DNA of 64,000 bases from positions 62,001 to 126,000 of the forward strand of contig DASZDG010000044.1 of NCBI GenBank assembly GCA_035942255.1, in the 5' to 3' direction. Shown here one piece after another: positions 24,021 to 32,900 of the stretch (within the stretch, counting starts at the first letter, position 1; each line of letters opens with the position of its first letter). The translations under genes and the position numbers were made by a program. The stretch is from JALZEG01 sp035942255 (GTDB lineage Bacteria > Actinomycetota > CADDZG01 > WHSQ01). The notes beneath the pieces are model-generated. The model saw nothing but the letters and a program-made list of their open reading frames with translations, made no database searches and was not told the origin of the DNA.

Positions 24021-24526
24021 GGCGCGAGACCGACCGTGGTGGGTTCGAGACGCTCGCGCGCGACGAGCGCGTGATCCGCTACATCGGCGACGGGTCGGCG
24101 TGGTCCGCGGAGCGGATCGCCGACGTGTTCGGCCGGCAGCTCCGTCACTGGGGCGAGCACGGGTTCGGGTGGTACGCGGTGTCGACCGCCGTCGACGACA
24201 GGTGGATCGGCTTCGCCGGCCTCAACCACGTGGGGCCCGAGGCGACCGAGGTCGAAGACCACGAGGTCGAGATCGGGTGGTGGCTGGACCCCGCCGCTTG
24301 GGGGCAGGGCTTCGCGACCGAAGCTGCGGTCGCTGCGCGCGACGACGCGTTCGGGCGCGCGGCGCTCCGGCGGATCATCGGCCGCCACCGCCCCGAGAAC
24401 CGCGCGTCCGCGACCATCATGCGGAAGCTCGGGATGACGTTCGAGACGGACGCCGTCGGACGCCACGGCGTGATCGTTCGGATCCACGCGTTGTCGCGGG
24501 AGGAATGGGTGCGTCTGCCGCGCTAG
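23981..24526 (+). CDS. GNAT acetyltransferase, RimJ/RimL-like
   Basis: 181 residues from a GTG at 23981. TERLVLRPWRETD at the N-terminus, EIGWWLDPAAWGQGFATEA (acetyl-CoA loop, Q/GxGxA type) and RPENRASATIMRKLGM are the hallmarks of the Acetyltransf_3 group that acetylates protein N-termini or antibiotics. The substrate is unknown. Its first 40 nt overlap the proposed start of the divergent hydrolase, and its stop overlaps that of the VOC gene by 4 nt. Confidence 0.88.
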   Translation: MEPLTTERLVLRPWRETDRGGFETLARDERVIRYIGDGSAWSAERIADVFGRQLRHWGEHGFGWYAVSTAVDDRWIGFAGLNHVGPEATEVEDHEVEIGWWLDPAAWGQGFATEAAVAARDDAFGRAALRRIIGRHRPENRASATIMRKLGMTFETDAVGRHGVIVRIHALSREEWVRLPR

Positions 24527-24870
24527 CGGGCGGTGAGGATGCAGAACTCGTTGCCCTCCGGGTCCGCCAGCACGACCCACGGGACGTCCGACTGCCCGAT
24601 GTCGACCTCCGTCGCGCCGACGCCCTTGACCCTCTCGACCTCCGCCGCCTGGTCGCTCGGGTTGAGGTCGAGGTGGATCCGGTTCTTCACGACCTTCTCG
24701 TCGGCCACCTTCCCGAAGAGCAGCGCGTTGCCCGGCCCCCCCTTCGGCTCGATCACGACCTCGTCGTCTTCCTCGAACGTCACCTCGTAGTCGAGCACCT
24801 CGGCCCAGAAGCGCGCGAGCGCGGCGGGATCGGCGCAGTCGATCGTGACGGTGTAGACGCTGCATCCCAT
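24523..24870 (-). CDS. VOC-family (glyoxalase-like) protein
   Basis: 115 residues from the ATG at 24870, 7 nt after GGAGG. TVTIDCADPAALARFWAEVLDYEVTF, a mid-chain IHLDLNP and the closing VLADPEGNEFCIL are typical of the vicinal oxygen chelate fold (glyoxalase_6 group). Metal ligands His (IHLDL) and Glu (NEFC) are visible. Function unknown; isomerase, dioxygenase or binding protein are all possible. It is 11 nt downstream of the crotonase gene, so probably cotranscribed with it. Confidence 0.85.
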   Translation of the reverse strand: MGCSVYTVTIDCADPAALARFWAEVLDYEVTFEEDDEVVIEPKGGPGNALLFGKVADEKVVKNRIHLDLNPSDQAAEVERVKGVGATEVDIGQSDVPWVVLADPEGNEFCILTAR

Positions 24871-24881
24871 GGCCGCCCTCC

Positions 24882-25664
24882 TCAGCGTCCGACGAACTTG
24901 GCCTTGCCCGGCCCCTGCTCGACGAAAGACTCCATCCCGATCTTCTGGTCCTCGCTGGCGAAGAGCCCCGCGAACCCCTGACGCTCGATCATCAGGCCGG
25001 TCGCGATCCCCGCGTCCATGCCGTTCTGGATCGCCTGCTTCGCCGCCATCAGCGCGACCGTGGGGCCAGACGCGAAGCGCTCGGCGCGCGCCACCGCGGA
25101 CGCGTACACCTCGCCGGGCGGTACGACCTCGTTGACGAGCCCTATCGACAGCGCCTCCGCGGCCTCGACGAACCGCCCCGTGTAGATGAGCTCCTTCGCA
25201 CGGCCCGTCCCGACGAGGCGCGGGAGTCTCTGCGTCCCGCCCGCGCCGGGGATGACACCGAGCTGGATCTCCGGCTGGCCGAGGCGCGCGTCCTCGGCGC
25301 ACACGCGCAGGTCGCACGCAAGCGCGAGCTCGCACCCCCCTCCGAGCGCGTACCCGTTGACGGCCGCGATCGTCACGACCGGAAGCTGCTCGAGGCGCGT
25401 GAACACCTGCTGGAACCGCCCGATGTAGCGGTACATCGCCACCGCGTCGAGGTCGGCCATCTCCTTGATGTCGGCGCCGGCGGCGAAGATGCGCTCGCCG
25501 CCCCAAACGACGAGCGCTCGCACGTCGTCGTCGCGGGACGCGGCGTCCACCGCCTCGTCGATCTCCTGCGCGACCTGCTGGTTCAGAGCGTTCATCTTCG
25601 GCCGGTCCAGCCGCAACGTTGCCACTCCCGAGGCCGCTACCTCGAGGTTCACGAACTCTCCCAC
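24882..25664 (-). CDS. Enoyl-CoA hydratase/isomerase (crotonase) family
   Basis: 260 residues from the GTG at 25664, 5 nt after GGGAGG. ADIKEMA (oxyanion hole), NGYALGGGCELALACD (first catalytic Glu) and QPEIQLGVIPGAGGTQRL (second catalytic Glu) are all intact, so hydration of trans-2-enoyl-CoA to (3S)-hydroxyacyl-CoA in beta-oxidation is expected. The C-terminal trimerisation helix ends AKFVGR. A second crotonase at 29.5 kb lacks one of these glutamates. It is divergent from the NUDIX gene, 79 nt apart. Confidence 0.92.
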   Translation of the reverse strand: MGEFVNLEVAASGVATLRLDRPKMNALNQQVAQEIDEAVDAASRDDDVRALVVWGGERIFAAGADIKEMADLDAVAMYRYIGRFQQVFTRLEQLPVVTIAAVNGYALGGGCELALACDLRVCAEDARLGQPEIQLGVIPGAGGTQRLPRLVGTGRAKELIYTGRFVEAAEALSIGLVNEVVPPGEVYASAVARAERFASGPTVALMAAKQAIQNGMDAGIATGLMIERQGFAGLFASEDQKIGMESFVEQGPGKAKFVGR

Positions 25665-25743
25665 CGTCGCCTCCCGCGCTGCCGTAGTAGTCGGTTTGCA
25701 GGCGGCCAAGGCTACGATCATTCGTCGAGCCGAGAGGAGAACG

Positions 25744-26394
25744 GTGGCGTCGGACTTCGAACGGTCGTTGAGGGACGCGCTCGCGGGCTACCGCCCCGCG
25801 CGCGTCAAGGTGCGCGGGGCGCGCGACGCCGCCGTGCTGATCCCCGTGCTCGAGCAGCCCGAGCCGGCCATCCTGTTCACCGTGCGCACCGACACGGTCC
25901 GCAGCCACAAGGGGCAGATCTCGTTCCCCGGGGGGTCTATCGACGCCGGCGATCCGTCGGCGGAGGCCGCCGCGCTGCGCGAGGCGCACGAGGAGGTCGG
26001 CCTCGAACCATCGGCCGTCGACGTGCTCGGCGAGCTCGACACGACGCCGACGTTCGTCAGCGGGTTCGTGATCAGCCCCTTCGTGGGGCTCCTGCGCGGG
26101 CGGCCGCAGCTGCGGCCGAACCCGGCCGAGGTCGCGGAGGTCCTCGAGGTCCCGCTGGCCGACCTCAACGACGAGATCCGCGCCGAGCCCGGCTTCGCCC
26201 ACGCCGGGCGCACCTATCCCACCGAGGCGTGGATCTGGCGCGACTACGTCATCTGGGGCGTGACGGCGCGGCTCATCCGGCTGTTCCTCGGGGTCCTCGC
26301 GGCGTCGGGACTGGTCCCCGCTCCTTCCGAGACGAAATCATGGACGGCGACCGGTCGCCTCGGCGAGCGGCCAGGAACCGGCTGGCCGGCGTGA
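25744..26394 (+). CDS. NUDIX hydrolase, coenzyme A pyrophosphatase type
   Basis: 216 residues from a GTG at 25744 after GAGAGGAG. The NUDIX box GGSIDAGDPSAEAAALREAHEEVGL is shown across residues about 63-87 (here in pieces: GGSIDAG, REAHEEVGL) and is complete. The preceding SHKGQISFPGG is the UPF0035 signature that marks the CoA-pyrophosphatase (NudL/PCD1) branch, which cleaves CoA to phosphopantetheine and 3',5'-ADP. Its stop overlaps the start of a small membrane protein gene (GTGA). Confidence 0.88.
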   Translation: MASDFERSLRDALAGYRPARVKVRGARDAAVLIPVLEQPEPAILFTVRTDTVRSHKGQISFPGGSIDAGDPSAEAAALREAHEEVGLEPSAVDVLGELDTTPTFVSGFVISPFVGLLRGRPQLRPNPAEVAEVLEVPLADLNDEIRAEPGFAHAGRTYPTEAWIWRDYVIWGVTARLIRLFLGVLAASGLVPAPSETKSWTATGRLGERPGTGWPA

Positions 26395-26558
26395 CGGCCT
26401 GGCTTATGGCACAGACGCCGTCGCCGTCGGCGAGCTTCGTGGTCGAGCCACCCCCGGCCGGACCGGCCGAGACCGCCGGCGCCGTCCTCGCCATCGCTTT
26501 GGCGCTGGCCGCGGCGATACTGGGCTACCGGATCATCAGAGGGGGCAGAGGGCTGTGA
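26391..26558 (+). CDS. Small single-span membrane protein
   Basis: 55 residues from a GTG that overlaps the NUDIX TGA (GTGA). A Pro/Ser-rich N-terminus (TPSPSASFVVEPPPAGPAE) is followed by one hydrophobic helix (AGAVLAIALALAAAILGYRI) and a short basic end (RGGRGL). The next gene again starts with a GTGA overlap, so it is the middle of a tightly coupled trio. Function unknown; it could anchor or partner the downstream lipoprotein. Confidence 0.62.
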   Translation: MTAWLMAQTPSPSASFVVEPPPAGPAETAGAVLAIALALAAAILGYRIIRGGRGL

Positions 26559-27343
26559 GGGTCGATCGAGGAAGAAGGCGGGCGGCGGCGGCGCTCGTCG
26601 CGTTGCTGCTCGCGGGCGCGTGCTCGAGCCCGCAGGGGACGGAATCGCCCGAGAACTCGCTGCTCGGGAAAGACAAGGACGGCAAGGGGGCCGCGGCCCC
26701 CGGGAAGAAGCAGGACGGCGGCGGGAAACGCCCCGAGCGCGGCCGCCCGGGTGAGGTCACGCCGCCGCCCGGGACCGAGATCGCCGTCCCCAGCCCCGGC
26801 AGGTCCGCGGCCGCCAACAGCGGCGCGGCGAAGACCGAGACCGAGGTGACCTCCACCGGCAGCGCGGTGACGAGCGCGAGCGTCGTCGTGACCGAGCCCG
26901 ACGCAGACGCGGAGAAGACCGGCGTGCCCCCCGAGTACCCCGACATCCTGTCGGCGCGCGTCGAGGGGTCGGCGAAGAGCTTCCGCGTCACGATCACGTT
27001 CCGCGCGGACCTCCCCGACGCGATGCCCGACGACAAGACGTACATGGTCGCGGGGTTCGGCCTCACGGGCTCGAAGAACGAGAGCGGCTACGCGTTCGGC
27101 GCGCAGGCCGACGCCGACGGGTGGAAGCCGTACGGCGGCGACAAGGAGGGCGGCGGGTACCCCGGGCAGATGTCGCTGCAGGGCGACACGATCGTGTTCA
27201 TCACGCCGTGGTCGGCGATCGGGGGGCCGCGGGCGTTCCAGTGGTACGCACAGTCGACGTGGTTCAAGTCCCTCGCGGGGACGACGCACTACTCGCTGGA
27301 CAACGTCCCCAACGAGGGCCCGGCCAAGTACCCGGCGGGGTGA
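26555..27343 (+). CDS. Lipoprotein of unknown function
   Basis: 262 residues. The leader ends in LLLAGACSS (lipobox AGAC). A low-complexity Lys/Gly/Pro-rich linker (about residues 30-80) leads to a beta-rich domain of about 150 residues (ILSARVEGSAKSFRVTITFRADLPDA, YMVAGFGLTGSKNESGYAFGAQ, DTIVFITPWSAIGG). The fold looks like an immunoglobulin/DOMON-like sandwich but no family is recognised. Starts by a GTGA overlap with the small membrane gene. Its last 55 nt overlap the convergent GGDEF-EAL gene. Confidence 0.7.
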   Translation: MRVDRGRRRAAAALVALLLAGACSSPQGTESPENSLLGKDKDGKGAAAPGKKQDGGGKRPERGRPGEVTPPPGTEIAVPSPGRSAAANSGAAKTETEVTSTGSAVTSASVVVTEPDADAEKTGVPPEYPDILSARVEGSAKSFRVTITFRADLPDAMPDDKTYMVAGFGLTGSKNESGYAFGAQADADGWKPYGGDKEGGGYPGQMSLQGDTIVFITPWSAIGGPRAFQWYAQSTWFKSLAGTTHYSLDNVPNEGPAKYPAG

Positions 27344-29355
27344 TCCTCCAGCAACGTGCGGCCCCACTCGTCGGGCGGCGCCGGCTGCTCGCGCATGGTC
27401 GGGAAACGTGAGGCGTTGTAGTCCCGCAGCCACTCCTCGAGCTCGTCCGCCGGGACCGGCCGCGTGAGGTAGTAGCCCTGCGCGAGGTCGCACCCGAGGG
27501 CCGTCAGCTGCTGCCAAATGCCCTCGTTCTCCACGCCTTCGGCGACGACACGCAGCCCGAGGTTGTGCCCCAGCTCGATCGTCGAGCGGACGATCGCGGC
27601 GTCGTTCTCGTCCACGGCCATCTTCATCACGAACGACTTGTCCATCTTCATCTCGCGCACCGGGAGCCGCTTCAGGTACGACAGCGACGAGAAGCCGGTG
27701 CCGAAGTCGTCGATCGCCAGCCCGACGCCCATCGAGTTCAGCGTGGAGAGCACGGCCAGGGCCCGGCGTGCGTCGGCCATGATCGTGCTCTCGGTGATCT
27801 CCAGCTCGAGCGACGTCGCCTCGACCTGATGCTTCTGGAGGAGACGAGTGACCTGGTCCGGGAGCTGCAGGTCGAGGAGGCTCCGCGACGACAGGTTCAC
27901 CGCGACCTTGAGATTGAAGCCCCGCTTGTCCCACACCGCGATCTGGCGGATCGCCTCGTCCAGGAGGTTCATCGTCAGGGGGCGGATCAGCTGCGTCTGC
28001 TCGGCGAGCGGGATGAACTCGTCCGGGCCGACGATGCCGCGGTACGCGTGCTGCCACCGCGCGAGCGCCTCGACGCCGATGATCTTGCCGGTCCTCATGT
28101 CGGCCTTCGGCTGGTAGTAGAGGACGACCTCCTTGTTCTGGATCGCGTTGCTCAGCTCGCTGCCGAGCGCGAGCCTGCGGAGGCTGTTCTGGTCGCGGTC
28201 CGGGTTGTAGAACTCGTAGCCGGTCTGCGTCTCCTTCGCCGCGTACATCGCGACGTCCGCCCTCTGCAGCAGCGCGTCCACGCCGCGGGCGTGGTCGGGG
28301 AACATCGAGACGCCGATGCTCGCGCCGACGTCCAGCGTGAGGCCCATGAAGAACAACGGCTGCTTCAGGCAGCTCAGGATCCGCTCCGCCGTGCGCACGA
28401 CCTGCGTGACGTCTGCGACGTTCGTGAGCAGCACGGCGAACTCGTCGCCGCCCAGGCGGGCGACGGTGTCGGACTCCCGCAGCTCGGTCTGGAGGCGCTT
28501 CGCGATCTGACGCAGGAGCTGGTCGCCGTTGTGGTGCCCCAGCGTGTCGTTGACCTCCTTGAACCGGTCGAGGTCGATGAGCATGAGGCACGCCCTCTCG
28601 CCGCTGACCTTGCCCTCGGAGATCGCCTGCTCCACACGCTCGCGGAAGTAGGCGCGGTTGTGGAGCCCGGTGAGCGCGTCGTGCACCGCCTGGTGCTCGG
28701 TCTCCCGTGCCTGGCGGTGGTGCGTGCGCGAGGAGCGGGCGACGGTCGCGAGCATGAACAGGTAAATGAGGACGAGTGACCCGCCGAGGATCGAGAGGAC
28801 CGTCCGCTGGTCCTTCTTCGTCGTCGCCGCGATCGTCGCGTAGTCGAAGTCGACCTCCAGCACGCCCTCGGTGTGCCCCGACGCGGACTTCAGCGGCATG
28901 AAGACCTGGAGAAGATCCGCCGCGTCGGTCGTGCCGGCGGGGGTCTGGCGTGACACCGCGGTCGAGGTGTGGCCCTCGGCGGCCTTCTCGACGGCCCCCG
29001 GCTCCTCGGCGGACGTGCCGGCGAGGGCGGCTTCGGTCGAGTAGAGGACCTCGCCGCTCCGGCTCCAGACGGTGACGCGGGACACGCCGTCCCTCGCGGT
29101 GACGGCGCGAAGCCTTGCGTCGAGGTCGGCCTCCTCGCCGTTGCCGAGCACGTCCTCGAGCTCTTCGACGGGGATGCGGGGGCGTATGTCCGCCTTCGCG
29201 GTGAGCGTCGCCACCTCGGTGGCGCGGCTCCGCTCCTCTGTGTGCATCGCACGGAGGAACGTCTGGGCGAGGACTACGCCGAGGACGGCAAGCGCGATGA
29301 AGCTGATGGCGGCGAACTCCGCCAGCAGGCTTGTCCTCGCTCTGAGCCTACGCAT
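27289..29355 (-). CDS. Membrane GGDEF-EAL cyclic-di-GMP protein
   Basis: 688 residues from the ATG at 29355. An N-terminal membrane helix (about residues 10-32), an extracytoplasmic sensor of about 150 residues with a CHASE/PAS-like look, and a second helix (188-206) precede the GGDEF domain (GGDEF at 302-306, with an RESD inhibitory site five residues before it) and an EAL domain (EAL at 429-431; also ITES, IDDFGTGFSSL, MDKSFV, VAEGVE). All catalytic residues of both domains are present, so it may both make and degrade c-di-GMP. The last 40 residues lie past the EAL domain and overlap the convergent lipoprotein gene. Earlier in-frame starts up to 29418 are possible. Confidence 0.9.
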   Translation of the reverse strand: MRRLRARTSLLAEFAAISFIALAVLGVVLAQTFLRAMHTEERSRATEVATLTAKADIRPRIPVEELEDVLGNGEEADLDARLRAVTARDGVSRVTVWSRSGEVLYSTEAALAGTSAEEPGAVEKAAEGHTSTAVSRQTPAGTTDAADLLQVFMPLKSASGHTEGVLEVDFDYATIAATTKKDQRTVLSILGGSLVLIYLFMLATVARSSRTHHRQARETEHQAVHDALTGLHNRAYFRERVEQAISEGKVSGERACLMLIDLDRFKEVNDTLGHHNGDQLLRQIAKRLQTELRESDTVARLGGDEFAVLLTNVADVTQVVRTAERILSCLKQPLFFMGLTLDVGASIGVSMFPDHARGVDALLQRADVAMYAAKETQTGYEFYNPDRDQNSLRRLALGSELSNAIQNKEVVLYYQPKADMRTGKIIGVEALARWQHAYRGIVGPDEFIPLAEQTQLIRPLTMNLLDEAIRQIAVWDKRGFNLKVAVNLSSRSLLDLQLPDQVTRLLQKHQVEATSLELEITESTIMADARRALAVLSTLNSMGVGLAIDDFGTGFSSLSYLKRLPVREMKMDKSFVMKMAVDENDAAIVRSTIELGHNLGLRVVAEGVENEGIWQQLTALGCDLAQGYYLTRPVPADELEEWLRDYNASRFPTMREQPAPPDEWGRTLLEDHPAGYLAGPSLGTLSSE

Positions 29356-29500
29356 CCTTAGGGTCTCCCTCCCAGCGACCGTCTTAAAGCGGATAGACCG
29401 GCCGTTACACGAGGTCATCGGCAGTCGCCGAGGTGCCCTTAAGCGGCGCGAGAGGGGGAAAAACGCCCGGCCCAGGGGGTCCGTCGATTAGCGTGGCGGG

Positions 29501-30259
29501 ATGCTCGAGCTGGAACGGCGCGGCGACGTCGACCTGCTGTGGCTCGACCGCCCGCCGGTGAACGCGGCAGACCTCGGTCTCTTGACCGCCCTCGCGGACA
29601 AGGTCGAGGAGGTTGCGGCGGCTTCGACCCGGTCGCTCGTCCTGACCGGACGGGGTCGCTCGTTCTCGGCCGGTGCCGACCTGTGGGCGATCCTCGAAGG
29701 CGACGACGCCTATGCCGAGGCGTTCGTCGGAGGGCTCGTGCGGGCCTTCGGCACGCTGTTCACCTTCCCGCGCCCCCTGGTCGGCGCCGTCAACGGCCAT
29801 GCACTCGCCGGCGGCGCGATCGTCGCCTGCTGCTGCGACCACGCGGTGGCCGCCGACGGGCCCGCTCGCATCGGGGTGACGGAGCACGCCGTGGGCGTCC
29901 CGTTCCCCCTCGCGGCGCTGGAGATCGTGCGCCACGCGGTCGCCCCGGAGCGGTTCGAGGAGGTGGTGTTCACGGCCCGCACCTACTCACCGGCCGAGGC
30001 GGTGGCGGTCGGGTTCGTCGCCGAGATCGTCGCGCCCGACGCGCTGCTGGACCGGGCGCTGGAGGTCGCGGAACGGCTGGGACGGGTGCCGGCCACCACC
30101 TACGCCCTGATCAAAGAGGCGGCGCGGCGGCCGGCCCTGGATCGGATAGCGGCCCACGAGCGGGAGCACGACGCGGCCGCGGTGCGGGGATGGCAGTCGG
30201 ACGAGGTGAAGGCGTCGATCCGGTCGTTCCTGGAGAGGACCGTGCGAAAGAGCGGCTAG
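29501..30259 (+). CDS. Crotonase-family protein lacking one catalytic glutamate
   Basis: 252 residues. The crotonase fold is clear: GRGRSFSAGADLWAI (oxyanion hole), NGHALAGGAIVACCCDHAV, and IGVTEHAVGVPFPLAALEIV. The first hydratase Glu (GGGCE in the paralogue at 25 kb) is replaced here by Ile/Val, while a Glu corresponding to the second site (TEH) remains. Members with one Glu are usually isomerases or other crotonase activities, so simple enoyl-CoA hydration is less likely. Four consecutive-type cysteines (ACCCD) are odd. Its stop is only 6 nt from the convergent mutase stop. Confidence 0.82.
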   Translation: MLELERRGDVDLLWLDRPPVNAADLGLLTALADKVEEVAAASTRSLVLTGRGRSFSAGADLWAILEGDDAYAEAFVGGLVRAFGTLFTFPRPLVGAVNGHALAGGAIVACCCDHAVAADGPARIGVTEHAVGVPFPLAALEIVRHAVAPERFEEVVFTARTYSPAEAVAVGFVAEIVAPDALLDRALEVAERLGRVPATTYALIKEAARRPALDRIAAHEREHDAAAVRGWQSDEVKASIRSFLERTVRKSG

Positions 30260-30265
30260 CCGCGG

Positions 30266-31921
30266 CTAGAACATCGGGGGCTCGGTGTAGACCCCCCACA
30301 CGTCCTTCAGCGCCTCGACCATCTCGCCCAGCGTCACGTAGGCCTTGGCCGCCTCGACGAGCACCGGCACCGAGTTCACCGTCGGGTCCTGTGCCATGTC
30401 CTTCAACGCCTGGATGGCGTCGTCGGCTGCGGCCTGGTCGCGGTTCGCCCGGACCTCGGCCACGGCCTTCTTCTGGCGCTCCTCGGTCTCGAGGCCGATC
30501 AGCAGGACCTCGGGCATCTCCTGCGTCGTCTTCGTGAAGCGGTTGATGCCGACGATCACCTTGCGGTCCTGCTCGAGCAGCTGCTGGTACTTGAAGGCGG
30601 CGTCGGCCATCTCCTTCTGGAAGTAGCCCTGTTCGATCCCGCGCAGCATGCCGTCGAGGATCGACCCCTCGCCCATCTCGTCGATGCGGGCGAAGTAGTC
30701 CTCGGCCGCCTCCTCGATCTTGTCGGTGAGCGCCTCGACGAACCACGAGCCGCCGAGCGGGTCGGCGACGTTCGCGACGCCGGTCTCGTAGGCGATGACC
30801 TGCTGCGTCCGCAGGGCGATCTCGACGGCCTCGTCGGTCGGCAGCGCCAGGACCTCGTCGAGCGAGTTCGTGTGCAGCGACTGCGTCCCCCCGAGGACCG
30901 CGGCGAGCGCCTCGGTCGCCGTGCGGACGACGTTGTTGTACGGCTGCTGCGCCGTTAGCGAGCACCCCGCCGTCTGCGTGTGGAACTTCAGCATCTGCGC
31001 GCGCTCGGAGGTGGCGCCGTAGCGCTCCTTCATCCACCGCGCCCAGATCCGCCGGGCCGCGCGGAACTTGGCGATCTCCTCGAAGAAGTCGATGTGGGAG
31101 TTGAAGAAGAACGAGAGCCGCGGCGCGATGTCGTCGATGGCCATCCCGCGGCGCATGCCGAGCTCGGCGTGGGCGAACCCGGACGCGATCGTGAACGCGA
31201 GCTCCTGCGCCGCCGTCGAGCCGGCCTCCCTGATGTGGTAGCCGCTGATCGAGAGCGGGTAGTACTTCGGCACCTCTTTCAGGCAGAACTCCATCATGTC
31301 CGCGGTCAGGCGGAGGTGCGGCTCGGGCGGGAACAGCCACTCCTTCTGGGCGATGTACTCCTTGAGGATGTCGGTCTGGCACGTGCCGCCGAGCTTCGAG
31401 ACCGTCGCGCCCTGCTTCTCGGCCGCGGCGATGTACATCGCGAAGACCATGGGGGCCGGGCCGGAGATCGTCATCGACGTCGTGATGCCCTCGAGGTCGA
31501 TCCCGTCGAAGAGGACCTCCATGTCGGCGAGCGAGTCGACTGCGACGCCGCAACGCCCGACCTCTCCCATCGAGTGGGGGTCGTCCGAGTCGCGTCCCAT
31601 GAGCGTCGGCATGTCGAACGCGACCGAGAGCCCCGTCTGGCCCTGCTCGGTCAGGAACTTGAAGCGCTGATTCGTCTCGTCGGCGGTCCCGAACCCTGCG
31701 AACTGGCGCATGGTCCAGAGGCGGCCGCGGTAGCCGCTCGGGTAGATCCCGCGCGTGAAGGGATACTCGCCCGGGACGCCGATGCGCTCGTGGACCTCGC
31801 CCTCGGCGGGCCCGTAGAGGGGCTCGAGCTCGACGCTCGAGAGCGTGTCGAAGTCGACGTCGTCGCGCAGGCGCGCCTGCTCGTAACGCTCGCGCCAGCG
31901 CGCGGTCATGTCATCGGCCAT
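30266..31921 (-). CDS. B12-dependent acyl-CoA mutase, large subunit (MCM/ICM-like)
   Basis: 551 residues: the catalytic TIM-barrel part of methylmalonyl-CoA-mutase-type enzymes without the C-terminal B12 domain. Landmarks are YPFTRGIYPSGYRGRLWTMRQFAGFG, FDMPTLMGRDSDDPHS, SISGYHIREAGST, FHTQTAGCSLTAQQPYNN and GGTQSLHTNSLDE. In KEYIAQKEWLF a Gln stands where methylmalonyl-CoA mutases carry the substrate-carboxylate Arg, as in isobutyryl-CoA mutases. So isobutyryl-/n-butyryl-CoA or another acyl-CoA may be the substrate. The small B12-binding subunit is not in the window. The chaperone MeaB is encoded 36 nt upstream. Confidence 0.88.
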   Translation of the reverse strand: MADDMTARWRERYEQARLRDDVDFDTLSSVELEPLYGPAEGEVHERIGVPGEYPFTRGIYPSGYRGRLWTMRQFAGFGTADETNQRFKFLTEQGQTGLSVAFDMPTLMGRDSDDPHSMGEVGRCGVAVDSLADMEVLFDGIDLEGITTSMTISGPAPMVFAMYIAAAEKQGATVSKLGGTCQTDILKEYIAQKEWLFPPEPHLRLTADMMEFCLKEVPKYYPLSISGYHIREAGSTAAQELAFTIASGFAHAELGMRRGMAIDDIAPRLSFFFNSHIDFFEEIAKFRAARRIWARWMKERYGATSERAQMLKFHTQTAGCSLTAQQPYNNVVRTATEALAAVLGGTQSLHTNSLDEVLALPTDEAVEIALRTQQVIAYETGVANVADPLGGSWFVEALTDKIEEAAEDYFARIDEMGEGSILDGMLRGIEQGYFQKEMADAAFKYQQLLEQDRKVIVGINRFTKTTQEMPEVLLIGLETEERQKKAVAEVRANRDQAAADDAIQALKDMAQDPTVNSVPVLVEAAKAYVTLGEMVEALKDVWGVYTEPPMF

Positions 31922-31957
31922 GGGCGGATTCTACCCGGGCGTGGCTCGCGACCGGGC

Positions 31958-32890
31958 TCAGGAAAGCGCGGCGACCAGGCGGTCCGCGGCGGCGTAGGGG
32001 TCGAGCCGGCGTGCGGCGACCTCGGCGGTCAGCTCGTCGAGCAGCGTGCGCTCGTCGTGCTCGACGCGTGACCGGTAGCGCTCGGCGACGATCTCCTTTA
32101 TCTCCCGCTGCACGCGGCGTCTCCGGCGCGCTGCCAGCAGCCCCTGCTCCTCCTGGTAGGCGCGGTGCTTCTCGACCGCCGTCCACAGCTCGTCGATCCC
32201 GGCCCCCTTGGTAGCGACGGTCTCGACGATCTCGGGCTTCCACGGCGCCTCGGACAGCTCCAGCATCTGCCGCAGCTCCTGGACGGCCTGGCGCGTCCCG
32301 TTGCGGTCGGCCTTGTTCACGACGAAGACGTCGGCGATCTCCATGAGCCCGGCCTTGGCCGCCTGCACGGCGTCGCCCCACCCGGGGTTCACGACGACGA
32401 GCGTCGTGTCGCACGCGTCGGTGATCTCGACCTCGGCCTGTCCGACCCCGACGGTCTCGATGACGACGAGCTCCTTGCCCGCGGCGTCGAGTACCCGGAA
32501 CGCCTCCGGGGTCGCGAGCGAGATGCCCCCGAGGTGCCCCCGCGTCGCCATCGAGCGGATGAACACACCGGGGTCGGTCGCGTGGCTCTGCATCCGCACG
32601 CGGTCGCCCAGCAGGGCCCCGCCGCTGAACGGGCTCGACGGGTCGATCGCGAGCACGCCGACCTCGAGCGCGTCGGCGCGCGCCCGGCCGACGAGGCGTT
32701 CCGTCAGGGTCGACTTGCCGGCGCCGGGCGCTCCGGTGATCCCGATCGAGTACGCCGATCCGGTGTGGGGGTACAGCGCCTGCATCGCGCGCCCGAGATC
32801 GGCCCCGCCGTCCTCGACCAGCGAGATCAGCCGCGCGATCGCGCGCCGCTCCCCCTTCAGGGCGCGCTGGATCAGCTCGTCTAGGTCCAA
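31958..32890 (-). CDS. meaB: MeaB-type GTPase chaperone of the acyl-CoA mutase
   Basis: 310 residues from a TTG at 32890. Walker A GAPGAGKST (about residue 52-60), the base loop NKAD, and the G3E signature DPSSPFSGGALLGDRVRM with ETVGVGQAEVEI identify MeaB/ArgK, which loads and protects the adenosylcobalamin cofactor of the mutase in a GTP-dependent way. Position directly before the mutase gene supports this. The C-terminal helical region (RRRRRVQREIKEIV) is the usual dimerisation part. Confidence 0.95.
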   Translation of the reverse strand: MDLDELIQRALKGERRAIARLISLVEDGGADLGRAMQALYPHTGSAYSIGITGAPGAGKSTLTERLVGRARADALEVGVLAIDPSSPFSGGALLGDRVRMQSHATDPGVFIRSMATRGHLGGISLATPEAFRVLDAAGKELVVIETVGVGQAEVEITDACDTTLVVVNPGWGDAVQAAKAGLMEIADVFVVNKADRNGTRQAVQELRQMLELSEAPWKPEIVETVATKGAGIDELWTAVEKHRAYQEEQGLLAARRRRRVQREIKEIVAERYRSRVEHDERTLLDELTAEVAARRLDPYAAADRLVAALS

Positions 32891-32900
32891 AGACGCGGCT

